Assembly: GCF_026343335.1 (NCBI RefSeq)
Contig: NZ_JAPELX010000001.1
Coordinates: 8,308,001 to 8,372,000, forward strand
DNA from: Streptomyces sp. NBC_00078
GTDB taxonomy: Bacteria > Actinomycetota > Actinomycetes > Streptomycetales > Streptomycetaceae
Direction of reading: 5' to 3'
Length of the DNA stretch: 64,000 nt
Shown here: positions 45,202-55,069 of the stretch, in pieces
Layout of the letters: each line of letters opens with the position of its first letter
Numbering within the stretch: position 1 is the stretch's first letter
Translations under genes and position numbers: made by a program
The notes under the pieces: model-generated
Told to the model about the DNA's origin: nothing
The model's input: the letters and a program-made list of their open reading frames with translations, nothing else
Databases searched by the model: none

Positions 45202-46280
45202 TGGACCGAGAGAAGAGGAACCAAGTGACGGAGACCACGCAGCCGTTGGGGGTCGCGGTCGTCGGGGCCGGATACTGGGGCCCCAACCTCGTACGCAACT
45301 TCCAGGCCAGCGACCGGTTCCGGCTGCGCTGGCTGTGCGACCTCGACGTGGACCGGGCCCAACGGGTCCTCGGCGGCTACTCGACGGTCCAGGCCACCGC
45401 GGACTACGCGGCCGTCCTCGCCGACCCCGACGTGGCCGCGATCGCCGTGGCCACGCCCGCCGGCACCCACCTCGACATCGCCCTGGCCGCCCTGCGCGCC
45501 GGCAAGCACGTCCTCGTGGAGAAGCCACTGGCGGCGACCTACGCCGACGGGATGCGCTTGGTGACCGAGGCGGAGGAGCGCGGCCTCACCCTGATGTGCG
45601 ACCACACCTACTGCTACACGCCCGCCGTGGGCCGCATCCGGGAACTGGTCCGCTCCGGCGAGCTCGGCGAGATCCACTTCGTCGACTCGGTCCGCATCAA
45701 CCTCGGGCTCGTCCAGAAGGACATCGACGTGATGTGGGACCTGGCCCCGCACGACCTGTCGATCCTGGACTTCATCCTCCCCGACAACGTCGAGCCGGTC
45801 GCCGTCGCCGCCCACGGAGCCGACCCGATCGGGACCGGACAGGCCTGCGTGGCCTACCTGACGCTCCAGCTCAACACCGGCGCCATCGCCCACGTGCACG
45901 TCAACTGGCTGTCGCCGACCAAGGTGCGGACCACCATGGTGGGCGGCTCCAAACGCACCCTCATCTGGGACGACCTCAACCCCGCACAGCGCGTGGCCAT
46001 CTTCGACCGTGGGGTGGACCTGGCCTCGCCGCAGGAGATCGGCGCGGACGAGCGCCGGGACATGCTCATCTCGTACCGCTCCGGCGACATGGTCGCGCCC
46101 GCCATCGGCGAGAAGGAAGCGCTGCGCAGCATGGTCGACGAGTTCGGCGACGCCATCAGAGCGGGCCGGGCGCCGCTGACCGACGGCAGGGCGGGCCTCA
46201 GGGTGCTGGACATCCTCGAGGCGGCGTCCCGGAGTCTCGAATTCAAGGGCGCGGTCGTCGGCCTGCGCGCCGGGCGTTGA
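45201..46280 (+). CDS. Gfo/Idh/MocA NDP-sugar oxidoreductase (WbpB-like)
   Basis: A 359-residue NAD(P)-dependent sugar dehydrogenase. The Rossmann start is VAVVGAGYWGPNLVRNF; EKPLAAT and the catalytic-domain DLAPHDLSILDF are typical. It most resembles UDP-2-acetamido-2-deoxyglucuronate 3-dehydrogenases, which create the 3-keto group used by a DegT aminotransferase; two such genes follow. One-base overlap (TGATG) with the transferase gene. Confidence 0.87.
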   Translation: MDREKRNQVTETTQPLGVAVVGAGYWGPNLVRNFQASDRFRLRWLCDLDVDRAQRVLGGYSTVQATADYAAVLADPDVAAIAVATPAGTHLDIALAALRAGKHVLVEKPLAATYADGMRLVTEAEERGLTLMCDHTYCYTPAVGRIRELVRSGELGEIHFVDSVRINLGLVQKDIDVMWDLAPHDLSILDFILPDNVEPVAVAAHGADPIGTGQACVAYLTLQLNTGAIAHVHVNWLSPTKVRTTMVGGSKRTLIWDDLNPAQRVAIFDRGVDLASPQEIGADERRDMLISYRSGDMVAPAIGEKEALRSMVDEFGDAIRAGRAPLTDGRAGLRVLDILEAASRSLEFKGAVVGLRAGR

Positions 46281-46304
46281 CCGATCCGAACAGCTGAGAG
46301 GTAA

Positions 46305-47285
46305 GTGCAGTTGAGCAGCGTACGAGGCAAGAAGATCCTGGTCACCGGGGGAGCGGGCACCATCGGCTCCAACCTCGTCGACCTCCTGGCCGAGGGCGGC
46401 GCCCGCGAGATCGTCGTACTCGACAACTTCGTGCGCGGACGGCGGGCCAACCTCGCGCGGGCCCTGCCCAGCGGTGTCGTGGAGGTCGTCGAGGGCGACG
46501 TCCGGGACGTCGAGACCGTGCGGAAGGCCACCGAGGGCGCCGACCTGGTGTTCCACCTCGCCGCCATCCGCATCACCCAGTGCGCGGAGGAGCCCCGGCT
46601 GGCCAACGAGGTCCTCGTCAACGGCACCTTCAACGTCCTGGAAGCGGCCGCGGAGGCCGGGGTCGCCAGGGTGATCGCCTCCTCCTCGGCGTCCGTCTAC
46701 GGCATGGCCGAGACCTTCCCGACGACCGAGCGCCACCACCCTTACAACAACGACACCTTCTACGGCGCCGCGAAAGCCTTCAACGAGGGCATGCTGCGCA
46801 GCTTCCACGCCATGTACGGCCTGGACTACGTGGCGCTGCGCTACTTCAACGTCTACGGCCCCCGCATGGACATCCACGGCCTCTACACCGAGGTGCTCAT
46901 CCGCTGGATGGAACGCATCGAGGCGGGCGAGCCGCCGCTGATCCTCGGCGACGGCACACAGACCATGGACTTCGTCGACGTCCGCGACATCGCCAGAGCC
47001 AACGTCCTGGCCGCCGAGTCGGACCTCACCGACGAGGTGTTCAACATCGCCAGCGGCACGGAGACTTCGCTGAAGGAACTCGCCGAGGGACTGCTGGAGG
47101 CGATGGGAGCCCAGGGCCTGGAGCCGGAGCACGGACCCGCCCGCGCGGTGAACGGCGTGACCCGGCGCCTAGCGGACACCTCGCACGCCGCAGGACGCCT
47201 CGGCTTCACCGCACGGATCGACCTGCGCACCGGGCTGCGCGATCTGGTCGAGTGGTGGCGCGCGGAGCGGGAGGCTGCCAAGTGA
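46305..47285 (+). CDS. SDR NDP-sugar epimerase/dehydratase
   Basis: A 326-residue extended short-chain dehydrogenase. NAD-binding ILVTGGAGTIGSNLV, catalytic SSSASVYGMAE and YGAAK, and DFVDVRDIARANVLA match UDP-glucose/UDP-GlcNAc 4-epimerase-like enzymes. GTG at 46305 follows GAGAGG. Ends in a 4-base overlap with the first aminotransferase gene. Confidence 0.88.
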   Translation: MQLSSVRGKKILVTGGAGTIGSNLVDLLAEGGAREIVVLDNFVRGRRANLARALPSGVVEVVEGDVRDVETVRKATEGADLVFHLAAIRITQCAEEPRLANEVLVNGTFNVLEAAAEAGVARVIASSSASVYGMAETFPTTERHHPYNNDTFYGAAKAFNEGMLRSFHAMYGLDYVALRYFNVYGPRMDIHGLYTEVLIRWMERIEAGEPPLILGDGTQTMDFVDVRDIARANVLAAESDLTDEVFNIASGTETSLKELAEGLLEAMGAQGLEPEHGPARAVNGVTRRLADTSHAAGRLGFTARIDLRTGLRDLVEWWRAEREAAK

Positions 47286-48421
47286 GCACCGACCGCATCC
47301 CGGTGATGATCCCCTGGCTCGGCGAGGAGGAGGCCGCCGCCGTCTCCGAAGCCGTCCTGTCCGGATGGGTCGCCCAGGGGCCGAGGGTCGCCGCCTTCGA
47401 GAAGGCCTTCGCCGAACGGGTGGGAGCCGAGCACGGCATCGCCGTCAGCTCCTGCACCACCGCCCTGCACCTGTCGCTCGTCGCACTCGGCGTCGGGCCC
47501 GGCGACGAGGTCGTGGTGCCCTCGCTGTCGTTCATCGCCACCGCCAACGCCGTCCGTTACGTCGGTGCCGAGCCGGTGTTCGCCGACGTCGAGCCGGCCA
47601 CCGGAAACCTGACTCCGGCAACCGTGGACCTGGTTCGCACCCTGCGCACCAAGGCCGTCCTCGCCGTCCACCAGGGCGGTGTACCGGCCGACGTGCACAC
47701 CCTGCGCGCCGCCTGCGCCGACTGGGACCTGCCCCTGGTCGAGGACGCGGCCTGCGCCATCGGCTCGACCGTCGGCGGCAAGCCCGTCGGCCACGGGGCG
47801 TTGCTCGCCGCCTGGTCCTTCCACCCGCGCAAACTGGTCACCACGGGCGAGGGCGGAATGATCACCACGGACGACGCCGAGTGGGCGGCCCGCCTGCGCC
47901 GACTGCGTGAGCACGGCATGAACGCCTCCGCGGCGGACCGCCACGCGAGCAACAAGCCGGTCCTGGAAAGCTACCTGGAAGTCGGCTTCAACTACCGGAT
48001 GACCGACGTCCAGGCCGCGATCGGCCTGGTCCAGCTGGGCAGACTCGACGCGATGATCGCCCGCCGCCGCGAACTGGCGGGCCGCTACGACACGTTGCTG
48101 CACGACGTCCCCGGCCTCACACCCGTGCGCGATCCCGCGCACGGGCAGTCCAACTTCCAGTCCTACTGGGTGTTGCTGGACGAGGACTTCCCCGTCGGCC
48201 GGGACGACCTGCTCGCCGCGCTCGCCGAGGCCGGCGTCTCCGCCCGCCGCGGGATCATGGCCGCGCACCTCGAACCCGCCTACGCAGACCACCCGAGGGC
48301 ACCGCTTCCGGTCACCGAACGGATCACCCGCCACTCGCTGATCCTGCCCCTGTTCCACACCATGACCGAGGCCCAGCAGGACCGTGTCGTGACCGCACTG
48401 CGCGAACAGGCCCGGAGATGA
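47282..48421 (+). CDS. DegT/DnrJ/EryC1 sugar aminotransferase 1
   Basis: A 379-residue PLP enzyme. The cofactor lysine lies in FHPRKLVTTGEGGM. EDAACAIGS and GFNYRMTDVQAAIGL are family marks. It transfers an amino group to a keto-sugar nucleotide. The GTGA overlap fixes its start, and it overlaps the acetyltransferase gene by 4 bases. Confidence 0.92.
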   Translation: MSTDRIPVMIPWLGEEEAAAVSEAVLSGWVAQGPRVAAFEKAFAERVGAEHGIAVSSCTTALHLSLVALGVGPGDEVVVPSLSFIATANAVRYVGAEPVFADVEPATGNLTPATVDLVRTLRTKAVLAVHQGGVPADVHTLRAACADWDLPLVEDAACAIGSTVGGKPVGHGALLAAWSFHPRKLVTTGEGGMITTDDAEWAARLRRLREHGMNASAADRHASNKPVLESYLEVGFNYRMTDVQAAIGLVQLGRLDAMIARRRELAGRYDTLLHDVPGLTPVRDPAHGQSNFQSYWVLLDEDFPVGRDDLLAALAEAGVSARRGIMAAHLEPAYADHPRAPLPVTERITRHSLILPLFHTMTEAQQDRVVTALREQARR

Positions 48422-49137
48422 ACGAACTTGTCATAGTCGGCGCGGGCGGCTTCGCCCGGGAGACCGCACAGGCCGCGGCGGACGCGGGCGAGTACAAAGT
48501 GCTCGGGCACCTCGACGACAACCCCGCCCTGCACGGCACCGAAGTGGACGGCGTGCCCGTCCTCGGCGGCTGCGACCTGGTCCACGACCTGCCCGAGGCC
48601 CGGGTGGTGATCTGTGTCGGCAACCCCGGGGACTACGCGGCCCGCGCCCGCCTGGTCCGCAGGCTCGCTCTGCCCGCGGACCGCTGGGCCACCGTGGTCC
48701 ACCCGACGGCGTCGGTGTCGGCGACATCCGAAGTCGGCCCCGGCTCGGTGCTGCTCGCGTACTGCGTCCTGACCGCCGCCGTGCGGGTGGGCGCACATGT
48801 CGCCGTGATGCCCCATGTGGTCCTCACCCATGACGACATGGTCGAGGACTACGCCACGCTCGCCTCCGGCGTCCGCCTGGGCGGGGGAGCGCGGCTGGAA
48901 CGGGGCGCCTATGCGGGCTCAGGGGCCCTGGTCAGGGAGGGTACGACGATCGGCGCCTGGTCGCTGGTCGGGATGGGGAGCGCCGTCCTCGGCGATGTAC
49001 CGCCGGGCGAAGTGTGGGTGGGGAGCCCGGCCCGGCGGCTGCGCGCCGCGCCCGCGCCCGCGCTGGACGAACTTGCGGCTGAACAGGACCTGCGGCGCGA
49101 ACAGGACTCGCGACGCGAACAGTGGGGGGACCGCTGA
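48418..49137 (+). CDS. NeuD/PglD-type sugar O/N-acetyltransferase
   Basis: A 239-residue two-domain acyltransferase. The N-terminal Rossmann-like domain (LVIVGAGGFARETAQAA) binds the sugar nucleotide. The C-terminal left-handed beta helix shows hexapeptide repeats (VGPGSVLLA, IGAWSLVGMGSAVLGDVPPGE, VWVGSPARRL). Presumably acetylates the amino group made by the neighbouring aminotransferases. The terminal Asp/Arg/Glu-rich tail (repeated QDxRREQ) is unusual. Confidence 0.88.
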   Translation: MNELVIVGAGGFARETAQAAADAGEYKVLGHLDDNPALHGTEVDGVPVLGGCDLVHDLPEARVVICVGNPGDYAARARLVRRLALPADRWATVVHPTASVSATSEVGPGSVLLAYCVLTAAVRVGAHVAVMPHVVLTHDDMVEDYATLASGVRLGGGARLERGAYAGSGALVREGTTIGAWSLVGMGSAVLGDVPPGEVWVGSPARRLRAAPAPALDELAAEQDLRREQDSRREQWGDR

Positions 49138-49138
49138 C

Positions 49139-50257
49139 ATGAACCACATTCCGCTCGTGGACCTCAAGGCGGCCCACGAGGAGGTCGCCGACGAGGTACG
49201 GGCCGGATTCGAGCGAATCCTGGCCAACACCGCGTTCGTCGGCGGCGACGAGGTCCGCCGGTTCGAGCGCGAATACGCCGACTTCGGCGGTGTCGGACAC
49301 TGCGTGGGCGTCGCCAACGGCACCGACGCCGTCGAACTCGCCCTGCGCGCAAGCGGAGTCGGGCCCGGCGACGAGGTCGTGGTGCCCGCCAACACCTTCA
49401 TCGCCACCGCGGGCGCGGTGGCGAGAATCGGCGCACGACCGGTCCTGGCGGACTGCCTGCCCGACACCTTCCTGCTCGATCCGCAGGCCGCACTGGACGC
49501 GGTCGGACCCGCCACCCGCGCGGTCGTCCCCGTCCACCTCTACGGGCAGATGGCCGACGTGGCGACGCTGACCGCGCAACTGCCGGGCCACGTACGGATC
49601 GTCGAGGACGCCGCCCAGAGCCAGGGCGCGGCCCGGGACGGCCGGACGCCGGGCAGCGGCGGCATCGCGGCCACCAGCTTCTACCCGGGCAAGAACCTGG
49701 GCGCCTACGGCGACGCGGGCGCTGTGCTCACCGACGAAGAAGAGCGCGCGGGCCTGGTGCGCGCGATCGCCAACCACGGCGGAGTCGCCAAGTACCGCCA
49801 TGACGTGCCCGGTTTCAACAGCCGTCTGGACGGACTGCAGGCCGTCGTCCTGCGCGCGAAGCTGGCACGGCTGACGGACGGCAACGCGGCCCGGCGGGCG
49901 GCCGCGGCCCGCTACGACGAGCTGCTCGCCGGCCTCGCGGCCACCGGCCGGATCGTGCTCCCGGCCACGGCACCCGGCAACCTGCACGTCTGGCACCTGT
50001 ACGTCGTCCAGATCGCCGACGCCGACCGCGACGACGTCGTCGGCAAGCTCAACGCCGAGGGCATCGGCGCCGGCGTGCACTACCCCGCCCCGGTCCACCT
50101 CACCCCGGCCTACCGCCAACTCGGTTACTCCCGCGGTGACTTCCCGAACGCCGAGAAGGCGGCGGACCGGATCCTGTCGCTGCCGCTGTACCCGCAGATC
50201 ACCCAGGACCAGCAGCAACGCGTCGTGGAGTCGTTCACCGCCGGGCTCGGAAGCTGA
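49139..50257 (+). CDS. DegT/DnrJ/EryC1 sugar aminotransferase 2
   Basis: A 372-residue PLP enzyme of the WbpE/FdtB type (IPLVDLKAAHEEV at the start; NTFIATAGAVARIGA; EDAAQSQGA; lysine in FYPGKNLGAYGDAGA; NSRLDGLQA; HYPAPVHLTPAY). It is only distantly similar to aminotransferase 1, so the two probably act on different keto sugars. One base separates it from the acetyltransferase stop. Confidence 0.92.
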   Translation: MNHIPLVDLKAAHEEVADEVRAGFERILANTAFVGGDEVRRFEREYADFGGVGHCVGVANGTDAVELALRASGVGPGDEVVVPANTFIATAGAVARIGARPVLADCLPDTFLLDPQAALDAVGPATRAVVPVHLYGQMADVATLTAQLPGHVRIVEDAAQSQGAARDGRTPGSGGIAATSFYPGKNLGAYGDAGAVLTDEEERAGLVRAIANHGGVAKYRHDVPGFNSRLDGLQAVVLRAKLARLTDGNAARRAAAARYDELLAGLAATGRIVLPATAPGNLHVWHLYVVQIADADRDDVVGKLNAEGIGAGVHYPAPVHLTPAYRQLGYSRGDFPNAEKAADRILSLPLYPQITQDQQQRVVESFTAGLGS

Positions 50258-50329
50258 CCGGTCCCCGGCGTTTCACGCACCATCCCCGGCTCACGGGCCG
50301 GTCCAGCACAGCACCGCTGAGAGGTACAC

Positions 50330-53300
50330 ATGAAAAGTTGGGGCAGACGGATCCGGGGCGGGCGCCTCGCCGTCGTAGCAGGACTGATATTTGCGGTGCT
50401 CCCGCTGGCCGGGTCGGCACAGGCGGCGTCCGATCCGTGCGGGTCGGGCTCCAACCCCGTCGTCTGCGAGAACTCCAAGCCGGGCACCCCGAAGACCGAC
50501 TGGTTCTCGCCCAACGCCTACGGTGACATCAAGGGCTTCTCCACCAAGGAGAGCGTCCAGGCGGGTGACACCGTCCAGTTCAAGGTTCAGTCGAAGACCT
50601 CGTACCACGTCGAGATCTACCGTCTGGGCTGGTACGGCGGCGACGGCGCGCGCGAGATGTCGACCGTGGCCCAGGCGGCCGTGACCTACCCGGCCAACTA
50701 CACCACCAGGCCTGCCAGTTGCACCACCAAGAGCGCCACCGGCCTGGTCGACTGCGGCAACTGGCCCGTGACCGTGAACTGGACGGTGCCCAGCGACGCC
50801 GTGTCCGGTCTGTACATCGCGAACCTGACACAGACCGACGGCGACGGCCTGATGCCGTACCCGTTCGTGGTCCGCAAGGACTCCAGCACCTCCGACGTCG
50901 TCGTGCAGACCAGCGACGAGACCTGGCAGGCCTACAACGACTACGGCGGCCAGGACCTCTACGGCGGCACCGGGCCCGCGCCGGACGGCCGCGCCTACGA
51001 GGTCAGCTACAACCGGCCGCTGGACATCGGCGGCGACAACGGCATCTACGGCTCCGAGTACATGATGCTGTCCTGGCTGGAGCGCAACGGCTACGACGTC
51101 AGCTACACCTCCGGGGTGGACGTGTCGTCGGCGAGCGGCGCCACCCTGCTGAAGAAGCACAAGGTGTACCTGTCCTCCGGCCACGACGAGTACTGGACGC
51201 AGAGCCAGTACTCCAACGTCCTGGCGGCCCGCAAGGCAGGAGTCCGGCAGGGCTACTTCAGCGGCAACGAGGTCTTCTGGAAGACCCGGCTCACCCCCAG
51301 CATCGACGGCGCGAACACGGCCGACCGCACCCTGGTCTGCTACAAGATGACCAAGATGGCGCAGAACAACGGCATCGCCGACCCCAGCGGCATCTGGACC
51401 GGAACCTGGATGGACCCCGCCAGCACCGGCTACGGGCAGGACTACCAGCCGCCGAACATCCTCACCGGCTCCATGTTCACGGTGAACGGCTACCGCAGCG
51501 ACGCCATCACCGTCCCCGGTTCCTACGGCAGGAACCGGATCTGGCGCAACACCTCCATCGCGAACCTGACGTCGAGCCAGACCGCCACGCTCCCGACGGG
51601 CACGCTCGGCTACGAGTGGGACAGCGACATCGACAACAGCACCCGGCCCACCGGGGCCATCGACGTCTCCTCCACGACGGTGGACATCAATGACGCCAAG
51701 CTCCGGATGGACTGGGGCAACGTCTACGGCAACGGCACGGCGACGCACAACCTCGTCGAGTTCCGCGACCAGGACTCCGGCGCCCTGGTGTTCGGGTCGG
51801 GGACCGTGCAGTGGTCGTGGGGCCTGACGAACGTCCCGACGTACAACCCCGACGACACGGTGGTCACCGAGGACTCCCGGATGCAGCAGGCCACGCTGAA
51901 CGTCCTCGCCGACATGGGTGTGCAGCCGCTGACCCGGCAGGGCAACCTCGTCGCCGCGACGGCCACCACCGACACCACCGGCCCGTCCGTCACCGTGACG
52001 AGCCCGGCCTCCGGGGTCACCGTCCCCGCCCTGAAGCCGGTCACCATCAAGGGCACCGCCTCCGACTCCGGCGGTGTGGTGGCCCGGGTGGAGGTGTCCA
52101 CGGACGGCGGATCAACCTGGAAGGCCGCCACCGGCCTCACCTCCTGGAGCTACAGCTGGACCCCGACGACGCCGGGACCGGCGTCGGTCAAGGTCCGCGC
52201 GGTCGACGACAGCGTCAACGTCGGCTCCGTCACCACCGTCCCGCTGACCGTCGGCCCCCAGGCCTGCCCCTGCAACGTCTGGCCGGCCTCGGCCGTGCCC
52301 GGCACCGTCAACGGAGGTGACGGCAGCTCCCTGGAACTCGGCGTCAAGTTCCGCACCACCGTGGCCGGTTCCATCACCGGTGTCCGCTTCTACAAGTCGC
52401 CCGCCAACACCGGCACCCACACCGGCAGCCTGTGGACCGCCTCCGGCACCCGCCTGGCCACCGGCACCTTCAGCGGTGAGACGGCCTCGGGCTGGCAGCA
52501 GCTGAACTTCGCCACCCCGGTCACCGTCAAGGCCAACACCACCTACGTAGCCTCCTACTTCGCTCCCAACGGCGGATACTCCTACGACGGCGGCTACTTC
52601 AACGACAGCGACGCGGGCCTGGCCCCGCTCACCGCACTCAAATCCGGCACCGACGGCGGCAACGGCGTCTTCCACTACGGCTCGACCAGCGCCTTCCCGT
52701 CCTCGCAGTCCTCGGGCAGCAACTACTGGGTCGACGTGGTGCTGGACACCTCGACGGCCAGTACGACCCCGCCCACCGTCAGCTCGACCTCCCCGACGTC
52801 CGGGGCGACGGGCACGTCGATCACGGCACCGGTGTCGGCCACCTTCAGTTCGGCGATCGACCCCGACAGTGTGACGTTCACCGTGAAGGACCCGGACGGC
52901 ACCACCGTGCCGGGAGCGGTCACGCTGCCCGCGTCGAACAAGGTGACGTTCACTCCGTCGACAGAGCTGGAGCTGCACACCACCTACACCGCCTCCATCC
53001 GCGCCTCCGACGTCTGGGGCAACGCCATGGCGGACCCGGTGACCTGGTCCTTCACCACCAGTTCCACCCCGCCCGCGGTCACCTGCCCCTGCACACTGTG
53101 GAGCTCCTCCGCCGTGCCGGCCACGCCGGACACGACCGGTGACTCCAACTCCCTGGAGCTGGGCACCCGGTTCACGTCCTCGGCGGACGGCTGGATCACC
53201 GGCGTCACGTTCTACAAGGGCACCGGCAACACGGGCACCCACACCGGCAGCCTGTGGACCGACGGCGGTACGCTGCTGGCCGGTGGCACCTTCACCAACG

Positions 53301-53932
53301 AGACGGCCTCCGGCTGGCAGACGCTGACCTTCGCCACTCCTGTGGCCGTCACCGCCGACACGCCCTACGTCGTCTCCTATCACGCGCCCCACGGCAACTA
53401 CGCGGTGGACGGCGGCTACTTCGCGGCAGCCCACCAGTCGTATCCGCTCACGGCCACGGCCGACACCACCGCGCACCACAACGGGCTCTACCGCTACGGC
53501 AGCGACTCGGCCTTCCCCAACGGTTCCTACGGATCCGCGAACTACTGGGTGGGCCCCGTCTTCACCGGGGAGAACCCGAGCGCGTCCCTGGCGTCGGCCA
53601 CCGCCTCGGAGGTGACCGCGGCCTCGGTGGCGCACACCGCCGACGCGGCGAACGCCCTGGTCATGACCGTGGACAAGAACGCCGCGGTGTCGTCGGTGAA
53701 GGCGACCGTGACCATCGTGAAGGGTTCCGGGGCCGCCAGGAAGCTCCACGTGACGACCGTCGTCTCCTACAACCGCGCGACCCACAAGGCGACCGTCCAC
53801 CTGTCCGCCCCGTTGCCGGACGGCACCCGGTTCAAGATCACGGTCAAGGCCGAGGACAAGCACCACCACACGGTGAAGTCCGACAGCTGGACCCTGACGA
53901 GCAGGACCGTCTTCAAGAAGACAAAGAACTGA
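50330..53932 (+). CDS. Large secreted protein: dimethylformamidase-like domain, Ig-like and two DUF4082 domains
   Basis: A 1200-residue exported protein. A Sec signal peptide (about 1-33, ending AQA) precedes a domain of about 520 residues similar to the N,N-dimethylformamidase large-subunit domain, with SSGHDEYWT and FSGNEVFWKTR. Then follow a bacterial Ig-like domain (about 545-640), DUF4082 (about 645-800), a second Ig-like domain (about 805-915), DUF4082 (about 920-1080) and a Lys-rich tail. The DUF4082 copies share GVxFYKxxxNTGTHTGSLW. No membrane anchor or sortase signal is visible. Its place inside a polysaccharide operon suggests it modifies or binds the polymer. A perfect 19-bp terminator hairpin follows. 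Confidence 0.85.
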   Translation: MKSWGRRIRGGRLAVVAGLIFAVLPLAGSAQAASDPCGSGSNPVVCENSKPGTPKTDWFSPNAYGDIKGFSTKESVQAGDTVQFKVQSKTSYHVEIYRLGWYGGDGAREMSTVAQAAVTYPANYTTRPASCTTKSATGLVDCGNWPVTVNWTVPSDAVSGLYIANLTQTDGDGLMPYPFVVRKDSSTSDVVVQTSDETWQAYNDYGGQDLYGGTGPAPDGRAYEVSYNRPLDIGGDNGIYGSEYMMLSWLERNGYDVSYTSGVDVSSASGATLLKKHKVYLSSGHDEYWTQSQYSNVLAARKAGVRQGYFSGNEVFWKTRLTPSIDGANTADRTLVCYKMTKMAQNNGIADPSGIWTGTWMDPASTGYGQDYQPPNILTGSMFTVNGYRSDAITVPGSYGRNRIWRNTSIANLTSSQTATLPTGTLGYEWDSDIDNSTRPTGAIDVSSTTVDINDAKLRMDWGNVYGNGTATHNLVEFRDQDSGALVFGSGTVQWSWGLTNVPTYNPDDTVVTEDSRMQQATLNVLADMGVQPLTRQGNLVAATATTDTTGPSVTVTSPASGVTVPALKPVTIKGTASDSGGVVARVEVSTDGGSTWKAATGLTSWSYSWTPTTPGPASVKVRAVDDSVNVGSVTTVPLTVGPQACPCNVWPASAVPGTVNGGDGSSLELGVKFRTTVAGSITGVRFYKSPANTGTHTGSLWTASGTRLATGTFSGETASGWQQLNFATPVTVKANTTYVASYFAPNGGYSYDGGYFNDSDAGLAPLTALKSGTDGGNGVFHYGSTSAFPSSQSSGSNYWVDVVLDTSTASTTPPTVSSTSPTSGATGTSITAPVSATFSSAIDPDSVTFTVKDPDGTTVPGAVTLPASNKVTFTPSTELELHTTYTASIRASDVWGNAMADPVTWSFTTSSTPPAVTCPCTLWSSSAVPATPDTTGDSNSLELGTRFTSSADGWITGVTFYKGTGNTGTHTGSLWTDGGTLLAGGTFTNETASGWQTLTFATPVAVTADTPYVVSYHAPHGNYAVDGGYFAAAHQSYPLTATADTTAHHNGLYRYGSDSAFPNGSYGSANYWVGPVFTGENPSASLASATASEVTAASVAHTADAANALVMTVDKNAAVSSVKATVTIVKGSGAARKLHVTTVVSYNRATHKATVHLSAPLPDGTRFKITVKAEDKHHHTVKSDSWTLTSRTVFKKTKN

Positions 53933-53946
53933 CCCGTCCGACCGCA

Positions 53947-53988
53947 CCGTCGGTGGTCCGCGCCCAGCCGGGCGCGGACCACCGACGG
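53947..53988 (+). terminator. Perfect 19-bp hairpin
   Basis: Arms of 19 bp without mismatch and a 4-nt AGCC loop, 14 bp after the DUF4082-protein stop and 17 bp before the next start. Probably ends or reduces transcription between the sugar-tailoring genes and the glycosyltransferase. Confidence 0.8.
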
Positions 53989-54005
53989 GGATTGGCTTCC
54001 CACCG

Positions 54006-55052
54006 ATGAGCAGCGTCAGTGTTGTGATCCCCTGCTACAAGTACGGCCACTTCCTCGCCGACTGCGTGAGCAGCGCCCTGGACGAGCAGGACGGCGTTGA
54101 CGTCCGCGTACTCATCATCGACGACGCCTCGCCCGACGACTCGGCCGAGGTCGCGCTCAAACTGGCGGCCTCCGACCCGCGCATCGAGGTCCTCGTCCAC
54201 GAAACCAACAAGGGCCACATCGCCACGTACAACGAAGGCCTCCTGGAATGGGCCGACGGCGACTACGTGGCCCTCCTGTCCGCCGACGACCGGCTGGTGC
54301 CGGGCGCGCTGGTCCGGGCCGCCCGGCTCCTCGACGCCCACCCCGAGGCGGGGTTCGCCTACGGGCGCCCCCTCCGCTTCCAGCACGGCGGGCCGCTGCC
54401 CAAGGCCCGCACCCAGAGCACCGGTTCAGTCGTCTACCCCGGGCAGTGGTGGCTGGAGCGGCGCTTTCGCGAGGGCACCGGCTGCATCACCTCGCCGGAG
54501 GTCGTCGTCCGCACCGGCCTCCAGCGGAAGGTCGGCGGCTACGACCCCGCCCTTCCTCACGCAGGCGACATCGAGATGTGGATGCGGCTCGCCGCCCACG
54601 CCGACGTCGGCCACATCCGCGGTGCCGACCAGGCCTTCTATCGTGTCCACGGCAAGAACATGTCCACCACCGACTTCGGCGGCCAGCTCGACGACCTGCG
54701 CCAGCGCCTGGTGGCCTTCGACTCGGTCCTCGCCAAGTGCGGCGACCGGCTGCCCCACGCCGACCGCCTGGCCGACCAGGTCCACACCCGCCTCGCCCGC
54801 TTCGCGCTGCGCCGGGCCTACCGGGCCTACGACCGCGGCCGCACCGGCGTCGTACCGGTCGACGCGTGCGTGGAGTTCGCCGAGCAGTGCCTGCCGGGAT
54901 ACGCGGCACTGCCCGAGTACCGCGCGCTGCGGCTGCGCAGACGCATCGGGCCGAAGGCCATGCCGTATCTGCAGCCGCTGGTGTGGTCGGCCGTGGCCGA
55001 ACGCGGGCGGGAGTGGCTGTGGTGGGAGTCCTGGAAGCGCCGCGGTATCTGA
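54006..55052 (+). CDS. GT2-family glycosyltransferase
   Basis: A 348-residue GT-A enzyme: VVIPCYKYGHFLADCVSSAL at the N-terminus, IDDASPDDSAE, LSADDRL (metal-binding DxD equivalent), and GDIEMWMRLA in the acceptor region. Cytoplasmic and without transmembrane helices. It presumably extends the lipid-linked repeat unit. Convergent with the small Wzz-like gene. Confidence 0.9.
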   Translation: MSSVSVVIPCYKYGHFLADCVSSALDEQDGVDVRVLIIDDASPDDSAEVALKLAASDPRIEVLVHETNKGHIATYNEGLLEWADGDYVALLSADDRLVPGALVRAARLLDAHPEAGFAYGRPLRFQHGGPLPKARTQSTGSVVYPGQWWLERRFREGTGCITSPEVVVRTGLQRKVGGYDPALPHAGDIEMWMRLAAHADVGHIRGADQAFYRVHGKNMSTTDFGGQLDDLRQRLVAFDSVLAKCGDRLPHADRLADQVHTRLARFALRRAYRAYDRGRTGVVPVDACVEFAEQCLPGYAALPEYRALRLRRRIGPKAMPYLQPLVWSAVAERGREWLWWESWKRRGI

Positions 55053-55069
55053 TGCAGAATCAGTTCAGC

